Shown: positions 6,745 to 12,158 of the stretch, piece by piece
Position numbering within the stretch: position 1 is the first letter of the stretch
Layout of the letters: each line of letters starts with the position of its first letter
Assembly: GCA_902795875.1 (NCBI GenBank)
Contig: CADBND010000018.1
Span: 1-12,158, forward strand
Direction of reading: 5' to 3'
Source of the DNA: an uncultured Erysipelotrichaceae bacterium
GTDB taxonomy: Bacteria; Bacillota_I; Bacilli_A; Erysipelotrichales; Erysipelotrichaceae
DNA length: 12,158 bases
Translations under genes and position numbers: made by a program
The notes under the pieces: generated by a model
The model's input: only the letters and a program-made list of their open reading frames with translations
What the model was told of the DNA's origin: nothing
The model's database searches: none

Positions 6745-7600
6745 TTTCCATCAGTCGTGCAATATCGTTTTTGTCGAAGTGATAGACCTTGTCACAGAAC
6801 TCGCAACGGATCTCGAGATCATCTTCTTTTGCGATCTCTTCGAGGTCTTTTTTCGGAAGTGTCAGCATCTTCTGCATGAACCTCTCCTTGCTGCAGTCGC
6901 AATGGTATTCGACCTTTCTTTCTTCAAGTATCTGTGCATCGGGAAAAAGCTTATGAAGATAGTGTTCCAGGCTTTTATCTTCAAGAAGGACCGAAGAAAT
7001 AGGCGTCAGTTTCAATCCTTCGAGATAGACGATATCTTCTTCTTTGTGGTCCGGAAGCAGTTCGATGATCATCGCTCCGGCAGAAGCGACCGTCAGATCC
7101 TTATCCACCAGGACACCGACCGATACGATCGTCGGTATCTGTTCGGAAATGGAGAAATAATAAGCGAAATCATCGCCGATCTCCCCGCTTTGTAAATGGA
7201 CTTGTGAAGTATAATTCTGTTTCAGTTTCAGATTCTTCGTGACCTTCAGATATCCGTCCGTTCCCACCGCAAGACCTACTGCCAGTTTATGTGTTCCTTC
7301 ATAAGTCTGATAGATATGAGGATCACCACAGAAACCTTTGACCTTTCCGGAACTGTCGGCAGTGCAAAGGATCGTTCCGAGCGGGCCGGAGCCGTTGATC
7401 GTAACAGTGACCAATTCATTTTCTTCCTTCTGCATCAAGCCCATCAAAGCAGTAACAGATAAGGTCCTACCCAAGGCAGCGCAGGATGTAGGCCACAGAT
7501 CATGAAGCTTTCTGGCTTCTTCGACAACTTTTTTCGAATCAAAAAGATATATGCGCGCATGTCCGGACAATGCGGTCGCGATCAGTACGTTATTTTCCAT
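6725..7600 (-). CDS. hslO: Redox-regulated chaperone Hsp33
   Basis: Cytosolic holdase chaperone switched on by oxidative stress: its zinc is released and disulfides form, exposing a surface that binds unfolded proteins. The 291-residue protein has the usual N-terminal domain with NGSGPLGTILCTADSSGKVKG (70-90), and the C-terminal redox switch with all four zinc ligands, CDC (C234, C236) and CEFC (C266, C269). The start is ATG 7600, since MENNVLIATALSG resembles family N-termini; the open frame to 7681 would run into the ftsH terminator. There is no usable Shine-Dalgarno. A perfect TATAAT ends exactly 6 nt before the ATG, suggesting a separate, possibly leaderless transcript for hslO-dusB. Confidence 0.96.
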   Translation of the reverse strand: MENNVLIATALSGHARIYLFDSKKVVEEARKLHDLWPTSCAALGRTLSVTALMGLMQKEENELVTVTINGSGPLGTILCTADSSGKVKGFCGDPHIYQTYEGTHKLAVGLAVGTDGYLKVTKNLKLKQNYTSQVHLQSGEIGDDFAYYFSISEQIPTIVSVGVLVDKDLTVASAGAMIIELLPDHKEEDIVYLEGLKLTPISSVLLEDKSLEHYLHKLFPDAQILEERKVEYHCDCSKERFMQKMLTLPKKDLEEIAKEDDLEIRCEFCDKVYHFDKNDIARLMENVSDKG

Positions 7601-7606
7601 GTCCCC

Positions 7607-7636
7607 ATTATACAAAAGAAAACGACTATTTTTCAG
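7607..7636 (-). promoter_or_regulatory. Promoter of hslO-dusB, overlapping the ftsH terminator
   Basis: Minus-strand TATAAT at 7612-7607, with CTGAAA (4 of 6 matches to TTGACA) at 7636-7631 and an 18-bp spacer. The -35 lies partly in the loop of the ftsH terminator. The predicted transcription start coincides with the hslO ATG at 7600. Confidence 0.6.
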
Positions 7637-7647
7637 TCGTCTTCTTT
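7615..7647 (-). terminator. Terminator of the ychF-tilS-hpt-ftsH block, enclosing the ftsH stop codon
   Basis: On the minus strand AAAGAAGACGACT pairs with AGTCGTTTTCTTT over 13 bp (one G-U pair), with a 7-nt loop, and the 3' arm is T-rich. The last ftsH codons form the 5' arm and the TAG stop (7628-7626) spans the loop and the 3' arm. Confidence 0.7.
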
Positions 7648-9662
7648 GCTTTATTCTTTTCTGTGGAAGCTTTTGAATCACTCTTCTTTGCCGACGAGGA
7701 CTTCCTTACGGTCTTCCTGGCAGCCGTTTCTTTTTTCTTCTCTGATGAAACAGTTTCTTCCTGCACCTTTTTCACCGCGACTTTTTTCACGATCTTTCTT
7801 TCCGGAAGCTTTTCAGTTTCCTCTTTCATAAGACCGTCTTTCTTATTCTTCAGAAGATCTTCGATCTCTTCAGCTGTCAGTGTTTCCTTTTCGATAAGAG
7901 TCTCAGCGATCATGATCAGATCATCACGGTTTTCTTTGATGATCCTGATCGCTTCCTGATGACAGTGTTCGATGATCTTACGGACTTCCGTATCGATCTC
8001 GTAAGCGACTTGCGAAGAAGCATTGGATGGAGAATTATAGTCTCTGCCCAGGAATACGGAATCGTTTCCGGAATTGTACTGTATCGGTCCCAGATCGGAC
8101 ATGCCATAGGTGGTGACCATATCCTTGGCAATCCTGGTAGACTGCTGGATATCGCTCGAAGCGCCGGTCGTGATGTCGCCGAAGAAGATCTCCTCGGCAG
8201 CTCTGCCGCCCATGTAGGAAGTGATCGTATCCATCAGTTCCTTGCGGGAATTGAGGATCTTTTCCTTACGCGGCGTGATCAGATTGTAGCCTCCGGCATT
8301 CCCACGCGGGATGATCGTCACTTTCTGAACGACCGCACCGTCGGGAAGATTGAGACCGACGATCGCATGGCCCGCCTCATGATAAGCGACAAGTTTCTTT
8401 GTATATTCGTCATAGGTTCTTGACTTCTTGGCAGGACCCATCATGACTCGGTCGATTGCCTCATCGATCTGCTCCGTATCGATCATGTCCTTGTTTTCTC
8501 TGACCGCAAGGATGGCAGCCTCATTGAGGACGTTTTCCAGATCGGCACCTGAGAATCCAGGTGTACGTTTCGCCAGATTGCCCAGATTGACCGACTCAGA
8601 GATCTTCTTGTTTCTTGCGTGGACTTTTAAGATCGCCTCACGGCCTTTCAGATCAGGTAAAGAGACAGTGATCTGACGGTCGAATCTGCCTGGACGAAGC
8701 AATGCGGAATCAAGGACATCCGGTCTGTTGGTTGCGGCGATGACGATGACACCGGCATTATCAGCCATACCATCGAGTTCAACCAACAGTTGGTTCAATG
8801 TCTGTTCTCTTTCATCGTGTCCGCCGCCAAGGCCTGCTCCACGCTGTCTGCCTACTGCGTCGATCTCATCGATGAATATCATACAGGGAGCTGTCTTTTT
8901 TGCCTTGGCAAACATGTCTCTGACACGGCTGGCACCGACACCTACGAACATTTCAACAAAGTCGGAACCGGAAATGGAATAAAACGGTACGTTTGCTTCG
9001 CCGGCGACCGCCTTGGCAAGCAATGTCTTACCAGTACCCGGAGGACCGACCATGATGATACCTTTTGGTATCCTGGCACCCATTTTCGCAAACTTCTTGG
9101 GATTCTTGAGATACTCGATGATCTCTTCCATTTCTTCCTTCTCTTCATCGCAGCCGGCAACATCATCGAAGCGAACCTTGATGTCATCTTCCAGACGGGC
9201 TCTTGATTTCGAGAAATCAAACGCCTGCTTGTTGGAGTTCATCGCTCCCATTCTGTTCATGATGAAAACGCCTGCCACAACAAACAGAATCAAAGGAACG
9301 ATCGAAGAGACCAGTTCCAGCAGATAATTAGAAGCATTGGCATCGATAAATGTGACATTGTCGATCTTCTTCAGCTCATCGATCAGTTCATCGCTGGCCT
9401 TTTCGGTATTCGGGATGACTGCCGTAAACTGATGCGTACTGCCGTTTTCCTCAAACGTGCCGGTCACGTTCATCGTGTTGTAGTCGATCGAGACCTTCGC
9501 AGAAGAAACTTTTCCGCTGGAGATCAGTTCATTGAATTCACGATAATTCAAAGTCGTCGTCGCTGTCCTTGACGGATTGGAAAAAGCCATCATCAGTAAG
9601 AACAGCGAGACGAAAATATATGGTATGAAGTTTACTATCGGTCTTTTGTTGTTATTATTCAT
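7626..9662 (-). CDS. ftsH: ATP-dependent zinc metalloprotease FtsH
   Basis: Membrane-anchored AAA+ protease that forms hexamers and degrades misassembled membrane proteins and some regulators. Domains over 678 residues: membrane helix 1 (about 11-28), an extracytoplasmic segment (30-112), helix 2 (about 114-135), and an AAA+ module with Walker A GPPGTGKT (206-213), Walker B MIFIDEID (261-268) and the second region of homology around TNRPDVLDSALLRPGRFDR (311-329). The M41 protease domain has HEAGH (428-432) and the third zinc ligand Asp504 in GASSD. All catalytic residues are present. Odd point: after the conserved core (to about 610) comes a roughly 67-residue low-complexity tail rich in Lys, Glu, Ser, Thr and Ala. 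The start ATG 9662 is 3 nt after the hpt stop, with a GGAG about 15 nt upstream, a rather long spacing. Confidence 0.98.
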   Translation of the reverse strand: MNNNNKRPIVNFIPYIFVSLFLLMMAFSNPSRTATTTLNYREFNELISSGKVSSAKVSIDYNTMNVTGTFEENGSTHQFTAVIPNTEKASDELIDELKKIDNVTFIDANASNYLLELVSSIVPLILFVVAGVFIMNRMGAMNSNKQAFDFSKSRARLEDDIKVRFDDVAGCDEEKEEMEEIIEYLKNPKKFAKMGARIPKGIIMVGPPGTGKTLLAKAVAGEANVPFYSISGSDFVEMFVGVGASRVRDMFAKAKKTAPCMIFIDEIDAVGRQRGAGLGGGHDEREQTLNQLLVELDGMADNAGVIVIAATNRPDVLDSALLRPGRFDRQITVSLPDLKGREAILKVHARNKKISESVNLGNLAKRTPGFSGADLENVLNEAAILAVRENKDMIDTEQIDEAIDRVMMGPAKKSRTYDEYTKKLVAYHEAGHAIVGLNLPDGAVVQKVTIIPRGNAGGYNLITPRKEKILNSRKELMDTITSYMGGRAAEEIFFGDITTGASSDIQQSTRIAKDMVTTYGMSDLGPIQYNSGNDSVFLGRDYNSPSNASSQVAYEIDTEVRKIIEHCHQEAIRIIKENRDDLIMIAETLIEKETLTAEEIEDLLKNKKDGLMKEETEKLPERKIVKKVAVKKVQEETVSSEKKKETAARKTVRKSSSAKKSDSKASTEKNKAKKTTEK

Positions 9663-9665
9663 TTA

Positions 9666-10202
9666 CTATTTATAGCACTCCTCTTTCAATACGCCCACAT
9701 AAGGAAGATTACGATATTTCTGATTGAAATCCAGACCGAAGCCGATCACAAACTCATTCGGGATCTTGAAACCGACATATTCAGCTTCGATGTCGACGAT
9801 CCTGCGGTCCGGTTTGTCCAAAAGGGATACGACCTTAACGGATCTGGCACCTTTTGAATACAGTAGTTCCTTGACCTTTTCAAGAGTCTTACCGGTATCC
9901 ACGATATCTTCAACGATCAGCACCGGCATATCCTTGATCGAACGATCGAGATCCTTAACGATCTTGACATCACCCATTGATTCTGTACCGGAGTAGCTTG
10001 ATACAGCCATGAATTCAATCTCGCAATCGATATCGATATGTTTTATCAATTCCGCCATAAATGGGATCGAGCCTTTCAGAAGACCGATGATCACCGGACA
10101 TTCATCCGCATAATCATTTGAGATCTGCTTTCCCAGTTCTTCGCAACGGGAGATGATCTCCTCTTGTGTGATCAGTACTTTCTCAACATTATCTGCCAGC
10201 AT
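9666..10202 (-). CDS. hpt: Hypoxanthine phosphoribosyltransferase
   Basis: Purine salvage enzyme that joins hypoxanthine (often guanine too) to PRPP, yielding IMP or GMP. The 178-residue protein is of usual length, with the LLKGS loop (41-45) that contacts pyrophosphate, the PRPP-binding signature VLIVEDIVDTGKTL (94-107) with its paired acidic residues E98 and D99, and the purine-site region FVIGFGLDFNQKYRNLPYVG (151-170). The start is ATG 10202: a strong GGAGG lies 8 nt upstream and MLADNVEKVLITQEEI aligns with the family start, whereas the longer open frame to 10259 overlaps tilS. The tilS-hpt-ftsH order is typical of Firmicutes. Most likely transcribed with tilS and ftsH. Confidence 0.96.
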   Translation of the reverse strand: MLADNVEKVLITQEEIISRCEELGKQISNDYADECPVIIGLLKGSIPFMAELIKHIDIDCEIEFMAVSSYSGTESMGDVKIVKDLDRSIKDMPVLIVEDIVDTGKTLEKVKELLYSKGARSVKVVSLLDKPDRRIVDIEAEYVGFKIPNEFVIGFGLDFNQKYRNLPYVGVLKEECYK

Positions 10203-10210
10203 CGTAAAGT

Positions 10211-10215
10211 CCTCC
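10211..10215 (-). promoter_or_regulatory. Strong ribosome-binding site of hpt
   Basis: GGAGG on the minus strand, 8 nt before ATG 10202, in the 20-bp gap after the tilS stop. It settles the hpt start against the longer in-frame alternative at 10259. Confidence 0.85.
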
Positions 10216-10222
10216 GTACAAT

Positions 10223-11425
10223 TTATAATTTTATCATAAAGATATTGGGTTTTTCGCAATAATGATCCGTATCACAGCCGATCCCGGAAACAAAGATCAC
10301 ATTCCCTTTTCCATTCTCGATGACAGGGCAAGTCATCCGATCGTAACAGGACATTTTGCGATCGATAAAGAAACGATTCAGCTTTTTATGTCCGTAGCGC
10401 AATTTGATCCTGTCTTCTTTTCTCCCGTTCCGGATGATCAAAGGCAAGTCGTTTTTAGAGATGCAGACGCCTTGAATCTTCTCGCCTTTTTCGGCAATGG
10501 AGAATTCCTTGCATGCAAATCCCTTCAAAGATCTTAACGTCTTGAATGAATACGCATACGGCTGCGGCTTGGAAAAGACGGTGATACGTCCGTATTCCTT
10601 GCAGATACAGATCTGTTTGCCTTCAAACAGGCAGTTTTGGGAAACCTGAAGCTGTCGGATCATCTCATCCAGATGAGCGTCGGACTTATTGGGAAAGTTC
10701 TCATGCAAGAAGGCCTTGAGATATGGGATCCTCTTGAATTGTGAGACTGTAAAGTCTCCTTTGCTGATGCATTCGCGAGCTCTGCGAAGTCTTTCTTCCT
10801 GATCGGCATTAAGCGTTTCGATCTTCTTTACGAGCCTCTTTTTTTCAGACTCGCTCATTTTGTCGACCTGTTGATGCCGGATGCGGTTTCGCCTGTAATG
10901 GTCTTGCAAATTGGACTCATCGATCCCATAAGGAACGTTTTCTTTTTCGCAATAGGAAAGCAACTGCTTCTTCGTATATCCCAATAAAGGACGATAAACA
11001 GAAACGCCGTTGATAAGGTTCCTTTCCTTTAAACCAAAATAGGAGACACCGATCCCCTTTTCCTTCTGCATCAGATATGTTTCGATCAGATCGTCCATCT
11101 GGTGTGCGACCAGGACTTCGTCAAGTCTGTTTTTATCACATACCCTTTTGAAAAAATCATAGCGGGCATTTCTGGCAGCTGCCTGAAAATTCCCTTTCTG
11201 TTCCATACCGTCGTAATCGTACAGATGAAATCGGATGCCGTTCTTTCGGCAATAGGACCGCACGATCTTCTCGTCACGCTTAGCACTGTCCCTTTTGTGA
11301 TAGTTGACATGTGCCGCTTCCAGATAGGCACCGGACTTATGTACCATATCTAAAAGGGCCATTGAATCCGGCCCTCCTGAAACTGCGATCAGATATCTTT
11401 TATTTAATGGAACATGCATCTCCAT
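10223..11425 (-). CDS. tilS: tRNA(Ile)-lysidine synthase
   Basis: ATP-dependent enzyme that attaches lysine to C34 of the CAU-anticodon tRNA-Ile, switching it from reading AUG to AUA; normally essential. From ATG 11425 the protein has 400 residues. Seen: the N-type PP-loop SGGPDS (16-21), the ATP-site AHQMDDLIET (107-116; the more usual form is HHxDDQ.ET), RPLLGYTKKQL (145-155), DESNLQDHYRRNRIRH (169-183) and a C-terminal substrate-binding domain (about 332-400) with GHKKLNRFFIDRK. It is somewhat shorter than the Bacillus or E. coli proteins (430-470), without an obvious deletion of a motif. The frame is open upstream to 11692 but that part overlaps ychF. An in-frame ATG at 11419 is an alternative start; neither has a good Shine-Dalgarno, so coupling to the ychF stop 4 nt upstream is likely. 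Confidence 0.95.
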   Translation of the reverse strand: MEMHVPLNKRYLIAVSGGPDSMALLDMVHKSGAYLEAAHVNYHKRDSAKRDEKIVRSYCRKNGIRFHLYDYDGMEQKGNFQAAARNARYDFFKRVCDKNRLDEVLVAHQMDDLIETYLMQKEKGIGVSYFGLKERNLINGVSVYRPLLGYTKKQLLSYCEKENVPYGIDESNLQDHYRRNRIRHQQVDKMSESEKKRLVKKIETLNADQEERLRRARECISKGDFTVSQFKRIPYLKAFLHENFPNKSDAHLDEMIRQLQVSQNCLFEGKQICICKEYGRITVFSKPQPYAYSFKTLRSLKGFACKEFSIAEKGEKIQGVCISKNDLPLIIRNGRKEDRIKLRYGHKKLNRFFIDRKMSCYDRMTCPVIENGKGNVIFVSGIGCDTDHYCEKPNIFMIKL

Positions 11426-11429
11426 AGGA

Positions 11430-12158
11430 TCAGTTATTGAAACGGAAAAACATGATATCTCCATCTTTAGGCTGATAGTCCCTACCCTCAAGTCTGATCT
11501 TTCCTGCTTCCTTGAGTTTGGCCTCGCTCTTATATTCCATGATGTCCTCATAGGAATATACTTCCGCCTTGATGAAGCCTTTTTCGAAATCGGTATGGAT
11601 GATACCTGCACATTGCGGAGCAGTATAGCCCGATTTGAACGTCCATCCGCGGCATTCATCCTTGCCGACAGTGAAGAATGTTTCCAAGCCAAGCGTTCTA
11701 TAAGCCTTGACGATCAGTTCATCCAGACCGCTTCTTTCGATCTCAAGCTCCTTGAGGAATTCCTCTTTCTCTTCCTTGGGAAGATCGGAAAGCTCCTCTT
11801 CGAGCTTTGCGGAGATCGCTACGACCTCGGAGCCTTCCTTCTCAGCCAGTTGCTTCACTGCCACATAAAACGGAACACTGTCGGGATCGTTGATGTCTTC
11901 TTCCCGGATGTTGCATACATAGATGACCGGTTTGGCTGTCAGGAAATGGAACTGCTTCAAATATTCTTTTTCTTCTTTGTTGAAGGAGAGCGAACGGATA
12001 TTGAGGGATCTGTCCAAAGCATCCTTGATCTTCTTGAGAAGATTGTATTCAAAGACAGCTTCCTTTTCTTTGGAGTTGAGCGCCTTCTTTTCCACCTTGG
12101 CGATACGGTTCTCGCAACTGGCGATGTCCGCCATCTGCAATTCGTAATTGATGATCTC
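11430..12158 (-). CDS. ychF: Ribosome-binding ATPase YchF (OLA1 family), N-terminal part outside window
   Basis: A conserved Obg-like P-loop protein that prefers ATP over GTP and binds ribosomes; linked to stress responses and translation. The window holds the last 242 residues, roughly two thirds of the normal 365. The G1/P-loop and early switch motifs lie beyond the right edge and cannot be checked. What is visible is typical: EIINYELQMADIASCENRI leading into the charged coiled-coil insertion, KPVIYVCNIREED (nucleotide-base region), VAISAKLEEEL, then the C-terminal TGS domain with LETFFTVGKDECRGWTFKSG, TAPQCAGIIHTDFEKGFIKAEV and the terminal DGDIMFFRFNN. The frame is open to position 12158. 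The gene ends 4 bp before tilS. Confidence 0.97.
   Translation of the reverse strand, partial: EIINYELQMADIASCENRIAKVEKKALNSKEKEAVFEYNLLKKIKDALDRSLNIRSLSFNKEEKEYLKQFHFLTAKPVIYVCNIREEDINDPDSVPFYVAVKQLAEKEGSEVVAISAKLEEELSDLPKEEKEEFLKELEIERSGLDELIVKAYRTLGLETFFTVGKDECRGWTFKSGYTAPQCAGIIHTDFEKGFIKAEVYSYEDIMEYKSEAKLKEAGKIRLEGRDYQPKDGDIMFFRFNN

Noticed and set aside
7959..9327. Plus-strand open frames opposite ftsH (7959-8423, 8790-9206, 9013-9327)
   Set aside because: Mirror frames of the strongly conserved AAA+ and protease domains, with no family resemblance of their own.
10203..10259. A longer hpt start at 10259
   Set aside because: It overlaps the end of tilS; the GGAGG 8 nt before ATG 10202 and the family alignment favour the shorter form.
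11426..11692. An upstream extension of tilS giving 489 residues
   Set aside because: It would overlap ychF by over 260 bp and the added residues do not resemble TilS; the PP-loop normally sits close to the N-terminus, as it does from ATG 11425.
1..12158. A novel defence, mobile or biosynthetic system
   Set aside because: Every gene is a recognisable core housekeeping family in familiar Firmicutes order; no integrase, transposase, toxin-antitoxin pair or atypical composition was seen.

Overview
The window is a compact block of core chromosomal genes from a low-to-moderate GC Firmicute. It holds the start of a division and cell-wall (dcw) cluster, a ribosomal protein gene, and several tRNA-modification and protein-quality-control genes. 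The combination of mraZ-rsmH-ftsL-PBP, the yceD-rpmF pair divergent from tmcAL (ylbM), and ychF-tilS-hpt-ftsH-hslO-dusB is classic Firmicutes order. The mid-40s GC, the lysine-rich FtsH tail and the PASTA-bearing PBP make an Erysipelotrichia-like gut or oral lineage my best guess. That placement is an inference from style, not from a marker search.

Layout, left to right. Positions 1-3786 (minus strand) hold mraZ, rsmH, ftsL and a class B penicillin-binding protein whose last few codons lie beyond the left edge. The genes overlap or nearly touch, and the operon starts at a recognisable promoter with a four-box MraZ operator. Positions 3853-3944 hold two terminator hairpins that separate this operon from yceD-rpmF (minus, 3954-4600). 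A 22-bp intergenic spacer (4601-4622) carries a symmetric divergent promoter for yceD (minus) and tmcAL (plus, 4623-5723), the only plus-strand gene. A 17-bp-stem hairpin (5718-5756) separates tmcAL from the convergent dusB. Positions 5764-7600 hold hslO-dusB (minus), which has its own promoter. Positions 7626-12158 hold ychF (5' end outside the window), tilS, hpt and ftsH (minus), closed by a terminator that contains the ftsH stop codon.

How the genes work together. mraZ, rsmH, ftsL and the PBP link a transcriptional regulator, 16S rRNA methylation, a divisome scaffold and septal peptidoglycan cross-linking. rpmF, tilS, tmcAL, dusB and ychF all serve the ribosome or tRNA. hslO and ftsH are redox and membrane protein quality control, and hpt salvages purines. 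There are no gaps above 300 bp without a gene, and I see no tRNA, rRNA, IS element, prophage or CRISPR array.

I found no unknown multi-gene system. The most interesting signals are regulatory: three genes (yceD, tmcAL, hslO) have a consensus TATAAT exactly 6 nt before the start codon and no Shine-Dalgarno, which suggests leaderless mRNAs. Two of these promoters share one palindromic -10 whose axis is exactly midway between the two start codons. The MraZ operator also runs right up to the mraZ start codon.
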